From RYN-428 sp035551995 (GTDB lineage: Bacteria; Planctomycetota; Phycisphaerae; Tepidisphaerales; Tepidisphaeraceae): a stretch of DNA of 49,358 nt. Shown here piece by piece: positions 33,994-41,882 of the stretch. The stretch lies in the NCBI GenBank assembly GCA_035551995.1, contig DASZME010000088.1, positions 1 to 49,358 of the forward strand, given 5' to 3'. The position numbers were made by a program, and so were the translations under genes. The notes beneath the pieces are model-generated. The model was not told the origin of the DNA, did not search any database, and was given only the letters and a program-made list of their open reading frames with translations. How positions within the stretch are numbered: position 1 is the stretch's first letter; each line of letters begins with the position of its first letter.

Positions 33994-34087
33994 GCAAAAA
34001 GGGGACAGTTCGCCGGAATGCGGCGGGGATCAGGCAGCCTCGCCTTGGGAGACGGACTAGAAATACGCCTGGAAAGACGAGATCACC

Positions 34088-34831
34088 ATGACCGGGGGCT
34101 CCAAACTGGAGTGGCCGTCAGGGTTGAAACACACCGCGACACGCGATCGCTGGTTCGAGAAATTCTCTCGACTGCGGCCCGAGATGAATTTGCAGACGAT
34201 CGCCGCCGAATTGAAAGAGGCTTACGCCTCGGTTTATCGGTGGGCGGACCTGTTCAATTATTCGTTTCCGGATCTTCGCCGCGAAGGCCGCGTTTCAAGC
34301 GACGACTGGGACAGCGTGGATTGGTGTAAACGCGACGCGGAAATCGCTCGATCGCTCAACATCTCGCGCGAGCGCGTCCGCCAGGTTCGGGCGGCGCGCG
34401 GCATCGGCCCCAGCGCGCAGCGGGCGCTGGTTCATCGCTTCAGCAAATGGGTCATGGGCAATCGGGAAAAATTGCATGGCCTGCCCGTATACGAAGTGCT
34501 GAAAATGTTCGACTGCAACCTTTCGCAACAGGTCGCGCGCCGAATCTTGCGCGCTCATGACGTCCGTCCCCACGATCCTGCCTCGCGCTGGCGCGGCATC
34601 GATTGGCGCCTGCCCAATCGTGACCTGGCCCGCATCTGGGGAACCAGCGCCAAATACATCGCCAATATCCGCGCCCGCTTGAGCGTCGGGCCGGCCGAGT
34701 GGGACGCCAAGAGTTCCAAGATCGGCGAGAGCCTCCAATATCAACAGTCATTGGCGCAGGAAATGATCAAATCGCGCGTCATGCGCAAAGCGCCCCGTCC
34801 GTCGAAAAATACGCTGGCCGCCGCACTTTGA
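34088..34831 (+). CDS. Protein with repeated homeodomain-like helix-turn-helix modules
   Basis: 247 residues, basic, no signal peptide. Two segments share a plan: residues 73-105 (DWDSVDWCKRDAEIARSLNI then SRERVRQVRAARG) and 168-198 (WRGIDWRLPNRDLARIWGTS then AKYIANIRARL). Each is W-x-x-(I/V)-D-W, a short helix with an acidic-x-(I/L)-A-R core, a turn and a basic second helix like an HTH recognition helix. Weaker similar units occur at ~34-60 (LQTIAAELKEAYASVYRW) and ~132-160. It probably binds DNA with several HTH units. Target and role are unknown; the SPFH-like gene upstream gives no clear hint. Confidence 0.6.
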   Translation: MTGGSKLEWPSGLKHTATRDRWFEKFSRLRPEMNLQTIAAELKEAYASVYRWADLFNYSFPDLRREGRVSSDDWDSVDWCKRDAEIARSLNISRERVRQVRAARGIGPSAQRALVHRFSKWVMGNREKLHGLPVYEVLKMFDCNLSQQVARRILRAHDVRPHDPASRWRGIDWRLPNRDLARIWGTSAKYIANIRARLSVGPAEWDAKSSKIGESLQYQQSLAQEMIKSRVMRKAPRPSKNTLAAAL

Positions 34832-34960
34832 CCTCGGGGCGCCTCGCGGAAGTTCAACGAAAGCCGCATGGCTGAGGCCGCAGGCTGGGATTGGCCTGGT
34901 CGGCGGTCAATTGCTTTCTTGGGAGGCGGACTCCTTGTTTGTGCGATCGTCGGCGACGAA

Positions 34961-34966
34961 GATAGT
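34961..34966 (+). promoter_or_regulatory. -10-like box, possible leaderless start of glgB
   Basis: GATAGT ends 7 nt before the ATG at 34974, no ribosome site; a weak TTGTGC lies 16 nt further up. Confidence 0.35.
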
Positions 34967-34973
34967 TTGATCT

Positions 34974-37019
34974 ATGACCCAATCGATCGATCGGACTACC
35001 GACGGCACGGGATTAATCGATCACGATCCCTGGCTCGAACCCTACGCCGATAAACTCCGCGCGCGATTCAACCACTATAAGACCGCCGCCGCCCGCATTC
35101 AGGCCACCGGCGGTCTGACGGGCCAGATCAGCCAGGGACATCACTATTTCGGTCTTAACCGCGGCGAATTTGAATGCAAACCGGGCGTCTGGTATCGCGA
35201 ATGGGCGCCGGAAGCGCTGCAGCTTCGCGTCATCGGAGATTTCAATCATTGGGAGCGCTATGCCAATCCAATGGTGCGCGATCAATACGGCGTGTGGAGC
35301 GTTTTCCTGCCCGACGAGATTTATGGAAAAAGGCTCGTTCATGGCAGCCGGGTCAAAGTCCTGGTGATCACGGAAAAGCAGGGGCAAATGGATCGCCTGC
35401 CGGCATACATTCGCCGGGTGGTTCAGGAGCCGGGGAGCCCGGCGTTTACCGGACTATATTGGAACCCGCCGGCGCCCTACGAATTCAAAAACAAAACGCC
35501 CGCCCTCGTCGGCGGCCTGCGGATCTACGAAGCCCATATCGGCATGGCCCAGGAAGAGGGTAAGGTCGGCACGTTCGACGAGTTCACCGCGAAGATTTTG
35601 CCGCGCGTCGCGTCGCTCGGGTACAACGCCCTTCAACTGATGGCGATTCAAGAGCATCCGTATTACGGGTCGTTCGGTTATCACGTCAGCAATTTTTTTG
35701 CCGTTTCATCACGGTTCGGAACGCCCGAACAGCTCAAGCATCTGATCGACGTCGCCCACGGCATGGGCGTGCGCGTCCTGATGGATATCGTGCATAGCCA
35801 TGCCGTCAGGAACACGCAGGAGGGGCTGAATCTCTTCGACGGCACCGATCATCTCTACTTCCACGCCGGCCCGCGGGGTCAGCATGTCGCCTGGGATTCG
35901 CTGCTTTTCGATTACGCCAAATATGAAGTTCAACGCTTTCTCCTCAGCAACGTGCGCTATTGGCTCGATGAGTTTCATTTCGACGGCTTTCGCTTCGACG
36001 GCGTGACCAGCATGCTCTATCTCGATCATGGCCTGGGAAAATCTTTCGGCAGCTACGACGATTACCTCGGCGACAACGTCGATCCCGACGCGCTAACCTA
36101 CCTGCAACTGGCCAACCAGCTCGCCCACACGCTCAGGCCCGATTGCATCACCATCGCCGAAGACATGTCCGGCATGGTCGGTACCGCGCGTCCGGTCCCC
36201 GAGGGCGGCCTTGGGTTTGACTATCGCCTGGCGATGGGCGTTCCGGACAACTGGATTAAGCTCCTGAAAGAAAAAAGCGACGAACAGTGGAATCTCGGCC
36301 AACTCTATCACACCCTCATGAATCGCCGGTACAGCGAGAAGCATATCGGCTACGCCGAGAGTCACGATCAGGCACTCGTCGGCGACAAGACGCTGGCGTT
36401 CTGGCTGATGGACAAGGAAATGTATTGGCACATGGACAAGGCCAGTCAGAGCCTTATCATCGATCGCGGCATCGCCCTTCATAAGATGATCCGGCTCATC
36501 ACCTTCAGCCTGGCCGGCGAAGGGTACCTTAACTTCATCGGCAACGAGTTCGGCCATCCCGAATGGGTCGATTTTCCGCGCGAGGGAAATCGCGATTCAT
36601 ATCATCATGCCCGCCGCCAATGGTCTTTGGTGGACGATCCGAACCTGCGCTACAAAGGCCTGAATAACTTCGATTCGGCGATGATGCGGCTCGATGAAAA
36701 ATGGAATCTGCTCAACGACAAATTCATCGAGCAGTTGATGGTTCACGAAGAGATGAAGCTGCTCGAGTTCCGCCGAGGCCCGCTGGTCTTCATTTTCAAT
36801 TTCCACCCGACCCACTCTTACACCGACCTTCGGATCGCCGTTCCCGATCCAAAGGACTATCTGCTGGAGTTGGACACGGACGCCAAGCCGTTTGAAGGCC
36901 AGGGCCGGATCGCGCCCGGCATGTCGTATCCATGGCAGCATGTGCCGTGCTGGGGCAGAAATCAGAGCGTGCAAATTTATCTGCCCAGCCGTTCGGCGCA
37001 GGTGTTGGCGCCGGTGTAA
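34974..37019 (+). CDS. glgB: 1,4-alpha-glucan branching enzyme, eukaryote-like type (GH13)
   Basis: 681 residues. It cuts alpha-1,4 glucan chains and rejoins them in alpha-1,6 linkage to make glycogen branches. Order: CBM48-like N-domain (GVWYREWAPEALQLRVIGDF, 71-90), GH13 barrel, C-terminal all-beta domain. Catalytic residues: nucleophile D342 in FDGFRFDGVTSMLY, acid/base E396 in ITIAEDMSG, D465 in YAESHDQALVGDK. Many blocks match animal and plant branching enzymes, not the E. coli GlgB type: LRIYEAHIGMAQEEGKV, EGLNLFDGTDHLYFHAGPRG, LNFIGNEFGHPEWVDFPREG. It lacks the long N-terminal extension of many bacterial GlgB proteins. No other glycogen gene is beside it. Identification is secure. Confidence 0.96.
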   Translation: MTQSIDRTTDGTGLIDHDPWLEPYADKLRARFNHYKTAAARIQATGGLTGQISQGHHYFGLNRGEFECKPGVWYREWAPEALQLRVIGDFNHWERYANPMVRDQYGVWSVFLPDEIYGKRLVHGSRVKVLVITEKQGQMDRLPAYIRRVVQEPGSPAFTGLYWNPPAPYEFKNKTPALVGGLRIYEAHIGMAQEEGKVGTFDEFTAKILPRVASLGYNALQLMAIQEHPYYGSFGYHVSNFFAVSSRFGTPEQLKHLIDVAHGMGVRVLMDIVHSHAVRNTQEGLNLFDGTDHLYFHAGPRGQHVAWDSLLFDYAKYEVQRFLLSNVRYWLDEFHFDGFRFDGVTSMLYLDHGLGKSFGSYDDYLGDNVDPDALTYLQLANQLAHTLRPDCITIAEDMSGMVGTARPVPEGGLGFDYRLAMGVPDNWIKLLKEKSDEQWNLGQLYHTLMNRRYSEKHIGYAESHDQALVGDKTLAFWLMDKEMYWHMDKASQSLIIDRGIALHKMIRLITFSLAGEGYLNFIGNEFGHPEWVDFPREGNRDSYHHARRQWSLVDDPNLRYKGLNNFDSAMMRLDEKWNLLNDKFIEQLMVHEEMKLLEFRRGPLVFIFNFHPTHSYTDLRIAVPDPKDYLLELDTDAKPFEGQGRIAPGMSYPWQHVPCWGRNQSVQIYLPSRSAQVLAPV

Positions 37020-37095
37020 ACCTGGAGCGGCCCGCGGTGGTGGGAAGACCCGACGAACGCAGAGCGTCAAGCCGCCGAGCCGGGAATCGTTCGCT

Positions 37096-38727
37096 CTAAT
37101 GGCCGCTCGGCGGAACGTACTTCGCCAGCGTCACCTCATACGCATCGCGATAATAAATCAGGTGGTCAAATTCTCCAAGAACTTTCAAATGCAGTTCCGG
37201 CGGCGGTTTGGCGTGCCCGTCGGCGATCCAATACGGCGGCAAGAGAAAGATCGCGTCGCGTTTGCATCGGGCTTGAAAATCGATCATGGGCGAGAATGGA
37301 TCGAATCGCGCCGGCCGCCGCGAATCCCAGATAAGGTATGTTCCGTAGGCTTGCCTCGACGCGAAATAGACCGGCCGGCCGAGGTATCCGCTGAGGGCCG
37401 TGGCGGCCATGTCGTCTCCGGCGACGACAGGAATATCCGGCGGAAAATTTCGCTTGATAAAGTTGGCGACGGCCAGGCTCTCGGAAAACGGAAGCGTCCC
37501 TTCGACATAAAACGCCCACGCCGCCGGGATCAATTGCACGATCAGGATGAACGTTAGAAACGCGCGGCGCGCCGACGCCCTTTTTTTTGCCGGCGTGGCC
37601 GTATCCTCGGCTATCCAATAGGACGCGATCAGCAGAATGAATAGATGGCCCGCATGGCGGAAAACCGTCTGGCGGCTCAGGCATAACTCGACGATGATTC
37701 CGATGCAGCCGAGCACAAAAAGAACGACCGCCTCGGCCGAGTCGGAAAAAAGCAGAATCGCAAGCACGAACAAGACCGCGGAATAGACGGCCTGGAGCGT
37801 CTGGCTGTCCACCATCAGACTATCGAGCGTGCCGTCGAGAATATTGGTGTTCCAGAAGTGAGGCGTGAACTGGGGGATCGGCGCCCATACGCAGAAAAGA
37901 CTCCCGGCCGCGGCAAGGGGATTAATGGGCAACCCATGCGTGTTTGCATAGGTGCAGTCCGGCGCCGGCATGATCCGCAGATATGCCGTCACGCAGGAGC
38001 CGGCGAACACGATCATGCCGAGCGTCCAGACGCCTAATCGCGCCCGCGTCGGCGGCGATCCCGTGATGATCCCGCGGACCGTTCGCGACACGTCGGCTGC
38101 GGCCAGCGCCAGCGCCAGCGCCATGCTGAACGCGTCCACCTGCGCAAGCGCCGCCAGCACCAGATAAAATCCGAGTCTCCCCGGCCCCCGCCGAAACAGG
38201 CCTGCCGCCACCAGCGTCAAAATCAATCCTAACACATAACACCGGCTGATCACGCAGTATTCATATATGACAAAATAACCAAATGCATAGAGAACCGCTT
38301 GGCGCCTGGTCAACGGCGACCACGCCGCCACGATAAAAACCCCCGTCGCCGCCAGCGCCAGATGGAACGCCTGCATCGCGCGGACATCGCCGGTGATCCG
38401 CGTGATGGCGTAAAGGCACAGGTGCCAAAGGGGCGGGTGGGTCTCGTAATGAAGATTTCGGAACAGCCCGCGAATCGAACCGGCGTCTTTGGCGATGAGC
38501 CAGGATTGCCATTCGTCAAACCACATGACATGGCGGGAAATCTGAAAGCCCGCCACGATCAGAAACGCGACGGTCAGGAACCCGGCGAATCGCCGCCTCG
38601 AAGCGGAGCTTCGAAAAACAGTCGCGGTTGCCGGCGGAGCGAACGCCGACGATTTTTGCCGCGCCGGCGGATCGCGCTCTTCCGTCGCGGTTTGCCGTCT
38701 GAGAGAATGCAGGCTTTCGGATTTCAT
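37096..38727 (-). CDS. GT39/PMT-like polytopic membrane glycosyltransferase (putative)
   Basis: 543 residues with about ten hydrophobic segments, start preceded by AGGAAA. After a basic N-terminal cytoplasmic part and a first membrane helix, the first outer loop holds FDEWQSWLIA with the acidic pair D71-E72, and shortly after HYETHPPLWHL, as in ArnT/PMT/GT39 and related GT-C enzymes that take sugars from a polyprenyl-phosphate carrier. A C-terminal soluble region (IPVVAGDDMAATALSGYLGR, PFSPMIDFQARC) ends the protein. The donor and acceptor are not known. It converges on glgB and diverges from the FAD oxidoreductase. Membership of the GT-C fold is likely; exact activity is not certain. Confidence 0.75.
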   Translation of the reverse strand: MKSESLHSLRRQTATEERDPPARQKSSAFAPPATATVFRSSASRRRFAGFLTVAFLIVAGFQISRHVMWFDEWQSWLIAKDAGSIRGLFRNLHYETHPPLWHLCLYAITRITGDVRAMQAFHLALAATGVFIVAAWSPLTRRQAVLYAFGYFVIYEYCVISRCYVLGLILTLVAAGLFRRGPGRLGFYLVLAALAQVDAFSMALALALAAADVSRTVRGIITGSPPTRARLGVWTLGMIVFAGSCVTAYLRIMPAPDCTYANTHGLPINPLAAAGSLFCVWAPIPQFTPHFWNTNILDGTLDSLMVDSQTLQAVYSAVLFVLAILLFSDSAEAVVLFVLGCIGIIVELCLSRQTVFRHAGHLFILLIASYWIAEDTATPAKKRASARRAFLTFILIVQLIPAAWAFYVEGTLPFSESLAVANFIKRNFPPDIPVVAGDDMAATALSGYLGRPVYFASRQAYGTYLIWDSRRPARFDPFSPMIDFQARCKRDAIFLLPPYWIADGHAKPPPELHLKVLGEFDHLIYYRDAYEVTLAKYVPPSGH

Positions 38728-38814
38728 CGCGACTTTTGATTTCCTGAATCCAGTTCACGTTGACGGCGGTTTCGATTCCCCCCATCGTAGCCTATGATTG
38801 CCGAAGGTTATTTG

Positions 38815-40317
38815 ATGTCAAACATGGTCATCATCGGCGCCGGCCCGGCAGGCTTAACCGCCGCTTACGAGCTGTCCAAACACAATCTCACCGGCGTCAT
38901 TCTCGAATCCGATTCAGTCGTCGGCGGAATCGCGCGCACCGTCGAACGCGACGGCTACCGCTTCGATATCGGCGGCCATCGCTTTTTCACCAAGGTCGCC
39001 GAAATCGAAAATCTCTGGGATGAAATTCTCGATGAGCCGATGCTCGTGCGGCCAAGACTTTCGCGCATCTTCTACGACGGCAAATTTTACGATTATCCGC
39101 TGAAAGCCTCCAACGCACTGAAAAACATGGGCCTGCTAAACGCCGGCGCCTGCATGCTCAGCTATTTCGCCGCCCGCGTCAGGCCGATCGCGAACCCCGT
39201 CAATTTTGAACAATGGGTGACCAACCAATTCGGCGGCCGCCTGTTCAATATGTTTTTCAAATCCTACACCGAAAAAGTGTGGGGAACGCCTTGCACGCAA
39301 ATCGGCGCCGACTGGGCGGCCCAAAGGATCAAGGGGCTCAGCCTTGGCGAAGCCGTTCGAAATTCAATCCTCGGCCAGCGCGAGGGAGGCAAAATCGTCA
39401 AAACACTGATCGACGAATTTCGATATCCGCGCCTTGGACCGGGCCAACTTTGGGAAGCCTGCGCGCGCAAGGTTCAAAAGAGCGGGTGGCGCCTTCGCCT
39501 GCAAACCCGCGTCACCCATGTCGAATTGCGCGACGGCGCCGTCGTTTCCGTTCGCGCGGTCAACGGCGCCGGGGTCGAAGAACGATTCCAGGCGGATCAG
39601 GTCTTTTCGACGATGCCATTGCGGCATCTGCTCGGCGGAATGAATCCCTCGCCGCCGGCGTCCGTGCTCAACGCGGCGGCGGCATTGACGTACCGTGATT
39701 TTCTAACCGTGGCTCTGGTGCTCGATCGCCCCGGCGTATTCCCCGACAATTGGATTTACATTCACTCGCCGGAGGTTCGCGTCGCCCGGATTCAAAACTT
39801 CGGCAACTGGAGTCCCGCGATGCTCGCCGATCCGGCCACCAGTTGCGTCGGCATGGAATATTTCGTCAACGACACCGAAAAACTCTGGTCGGCGACCGAC
39901 GATGCACTAGTAAAATTCGCCTATGCCGAATTGCGGCGCATCGGCCTTTCCCGCGGCGGCGGCCTTGTAAAAGGCTTTGTCGTCAGAATGCCCAAGGCCT
40001 ATCCCGTTTACGACCCTGGCTATCGAGAGCGCCTTGACCTGATTCGCCAATGGCTCAGCGCCATTCCGAACCTTCACTGCATGGGCCGTAACGGCCAGCA
40101 TCGTTACAATAATCAAGACCATTCGATGGCCACCGCGCTGATCGCGGCACGGAATGTGGCAATGTCGCAGTCGCGCGATCCGTGGGCGGTAAACGAAGAC
40201 GCGATGTATCACGAAATTGCCAGGACCGAACGCGCGGCGCCCATCACGCCCGCCGTTGGAGGCGCCGGCGCGCTCGGAGAACGCGCCGCGACGAATCCTC
40301 TGGAGGTTGCGGGTTAG
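38815..40317 (+). CDS. FAD-dependent oxidoreductase, protoporphyrinogen-oxidase/UDP-galactopyranose-mutase-like
   Basis: 500 residues from ATG 38815, with GAAGG 7 nt upstream; another in-frame ATG at 38794 adds 7 residues without a ribosome site. The N-terminus is a Rossmann FAD site (MVIIGAGPAGLTAAYELSKH) followed by SDSVVGGIARTVERDGYRFD and GGHRFF, the amine-oxidase/PPOX-like pattern. The family blocks FKSYTEKVWGTP, FSTMPLRHL, FVVRMPKAYPVYDPGY and the C-terminal GRNGQHRYNNQDHSMATALI are typical of a group annotated as NAD(P)-binding or FAD-dependent amine-oxidase-like proteins next to polysaccharide genes. This matches the GT-C neighbour. Substrate unknown. A TATGAT -10-like box lies at 38793-38798. 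Confidence 0.85.
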   Translation: MSNMVIIGAGPAGLTAAYELSKHNLTGVILESDSVVGGIARTVERDGYRFDIGGHRFFTKVAEIENLWDEILDEPMLVRPRLSRIFYDGKFYDYPLKASNALKNMGLLNAGACMLSYFAARVRPIANPVNFEQWVTNQFGGRLFNMFFKSYTEKVWGTPCTQIGADWAAQRIKGLSLGEAVRNSILGQREGGKIVKTLIDEFRYPRLGPGQLWEACARKVQKSGWRLRLQTRVTHVELRDGAVVSVRAVNGAGVEERFQADQVFSTMPLRHLLGGMNPSPPASVLNAAAALTYRDFLTVALVLDRPGVFPDNWIYIHSPEVRVARIQNFGNWSPAMLADPATSCVGMEYFVNDTEKLWSATDDALVKFAYAELRRIGLSRGGGLVKGFVVRMPKAYPVYDPGYRERLDLIRQWLSAIPNLHCMGRNGQHRYNNQDHSMATALIAARNVAMSQSRDPWAVNEDAMYHEIARTERAAPITPAVGGAGALGERAATNPLEVAG

Positions 40318-40334
40318 AGCGCTTTTCAGATTGA

Positions 40335-40388
40335 GCGGCGGCGAGCTTCGATCGCGAACAACGCCCCGCAAGCGGGGCCGCCATTAAT
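40335..40388 (-). repeat. Intergenic dispersed repeat (second best copy)
   Basis: On the minus strand it reads TATTAATGGCGGCCCCGCTT, then GCGGGGCGTTGTTCGCGATC, then GAAGCTCGCCGCCGCTC, matching the 17507-17560 copy over about 50 bases with few changes, including the CCCCGC/GCGGGG hairpin. Confidence 0.7.
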
Positions 40389-40563
40389 AAACGTAGAAAA
40401 ACCATGGCGTTGATAATGCTTGAAGTGGGCGTCAAACGAATGTTCACTTTTTCTGACGCAGTGAAGAACGGGTCGGGTCGTTGACTCACGCAAAGGGAGC
40501 CGACGGGAAGATTCTTGCTTACCTCGGACGGCGCGGAATGGCTTGCGACGGAGAAAAGAACAT

Positions 40564-40596
40564 AGACGCCGCGAACGTGATGCGTTCGCGGCGTCT
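40564..40596. terminator. Bidirectional rho-independent terminator
   Basis: AGACGCCGCGAACG and CGTTCGCGGCGTCT form a perfect 14-bp stem with loop TGATG. TTGTTCTTT follows on the + strand, and ATGTTCTTTTC follows on the minus strand. It separates the convergent FAD oxidoreductase and LysM genes. Confidence 0.88.
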
Positions 40597-40636
40597 TTGT
40601 TCTTTGATGGCGCGGGAAGAAGAATCCCACGATCAT

Positions 40637-41611
40637 TTATCGCGGACTCACCGGAGCGGCGGTCGGCGCGGGAATCCAATACGTCCGCCCGGCGACCACG
40701 CGATCCGGGTCGCGCTTCAAGGATGGGTTGTTGTTGATGATGGCGTCACGCGTTTCCTGGGTGTCGCCGCCGAGAAGCTGAATCGCGAGAGTCGTGACGG
40801 AGTCGCCGGGGCGGGCCGTGTAGCGCAACGAGCGCGGCGCGCCGGCCAACAACACCTGATCCGAATCCGGCTGAGTCGTCGGCCGCGGCGATGCCGGGGC
40901 GGGCGCGGGTGCGGCCGAAAGACCGTCCGGCGCCGGGATCAGGTACGCCTTGCCGACGACGACGTGATCCGGGTCGGCCTTCAGCGACGCGTTGGCGTTG
41001 ATGATCGCGTCTTGTTGGGTTTTGTCGTCACTGCCCAAAAAAGCCTGGGCCATCTTTGTGACGGTGTCGCCGGGAGCGGCGGTGTATTTCAGTTCGGGCG
41101 TGGGCGCCGCGGAAGCGCCCTGCTTCGCCGGCGTCGCGATCGACGCAGCTTCCGGCGCTATCGCCGACGGCGCGACCTTCGCGTCGCGAACCTCGGCGGC
41201 GGACGGAATGCGATAGGCGCTCCCGGCCAACAACTTGTCGGGATCCGCTTTCAGCGAAGAATTGGCGTTGATGATCGCGTCGCGGTTGGTCTTGGTGTCT
41301 TTGCCGAGGAGGTCGGTCGCCAGGCTCGTGACGGTTTCGCCGGGCTGGGCGATATGGCTCGTGGCGCCATCGGCCATCGGCGCGGATGCCGTGGCGGTGA
41401 CCGGCCGCTGGACGACCGACGGCGTTGCGCGGTCCGGCTGGGGCGCGGGCACGATCAGCACTTCGATCTTCGGCGCTTGCGGCGCCTGGATCGAAGCGAG
41501 CGGGATGGAAACGGCGGCCTTTGGGCTGTTCACATTCTTCGTCATATTCCAGACCAACCCGGCCAGGATGACCAAAACCGCCGCCAAAACGATGTTCATG
41601 CGATATTTCAT
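40637..41611 (-). CDS. Membrane-anchored protein with three LysM domains
   Basis: 324 residues; ATG with GAGG 7 nt upstream. An N-terminal helix (MNIVLAAVLVILAGLVW) is an uncleaved anchor or signal peptide. After a Pro/Ala-rich linker come three LysM-like units, each of the form (Q/A/R)PG(E/D)(T/S)VTxxAxxxLG...(R/Q)DAIINxNxSLKxDPDxxxxGxxYxIP, at ~87-136, ~176-225 and ~262-312, joined by Ala/Pro/Ser linkers. LysM binds peptidoglycan or chitin-type glycans. No catalytic domain is attached, so it is probably a cell-envelope scaffold. The high identity between the three units suggests recent internal duplication. Confidence 0.85.
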   Translation of the reverse strand: MKYRMNIVLAAVLVILAGLVWNMTKNVNSPKAAVSIPLASIQAPQAPKIEVLIVPAPQPDRATPSVVQRPVTATASAPMADGATSHIAQPGETVTSLATDLLGKDTKTNRDAIINANSSLKADPDKLLAGSAYRIPSAAEVRDAKVAPSAIAPEAASIATPAKQGASAAPTPELKYTAAPGDTVTKMAQAFLGSDDKTQQDAIINANASLKADPDHVVVGKAYLIPAPDGLSAAPAPAPASPRPTTQPDSDQVLLAGAPRSLRYTARPGDSVTTLAIQLLGGDTQETRDAIINNNPSLKRDPDRVVAGRTYWIPAPTAAPVSPR

Positions 41612-41856
41612 TGCGACCTCGATGGTGTCGTTGACCGATCGATTCGAGGCCGATCACAGGATAAGCCAGCGTCCGAGAAGATCGTCAGTCGTACTGCTGA
41701 AAGCATCGTCGGGATGGACGCCGCCGCATCACTCTAAGTGAAAATCGTCGCCCGATTCCCGCGAATCGCGCCGATGGGGCGCGATTGCGGCCGTGAAAAT
41801 CGATTCGGCCGTTCGGCGCGACGCCGGCCCTGGCGACGCGCGATCGTCGTTGCGTC

Positions 41857-41862
41857 TATACT
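41857..41862 (+). promoter_or_regulatory. ald: -10 box of ald
   Basis: TATACT, about 20 nt before the ATG at 41883; AAAAAGGAG, a strong ribosome site, lies between. The -35 is not clear. Confidence 0.4.
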
Positions 41863-41882
41863 TTCAAAAAGGAGTATCGCAT

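Larger units (their letters stand above)
40318..40636. other. Gene-free stretch with a dispersed repeat and a terminator
   Basis: No convincing reading frame lies in these 319 nt. It holds the dispersed repeat at 40335-40388, a perfect hairpin terminator at 40564-40596 and nothing else recognised. Long frames crossing it continue into the LysM gene antisense. Confidence 0.6.

Noticed and set aside
33940..34087. Possible riboswitch in the gap before the HTH-repeat gene
   Set aside because: A hairpin and purine-rich blocks exist but no conserved core of a riboswitch class I know was found.
40481..41737. 418-codon + strand frame opposite the LysM gene
   Set aside because: Repetitive only because it mirrors the LysM repeats; it starts across a perfect terminator hairpin.
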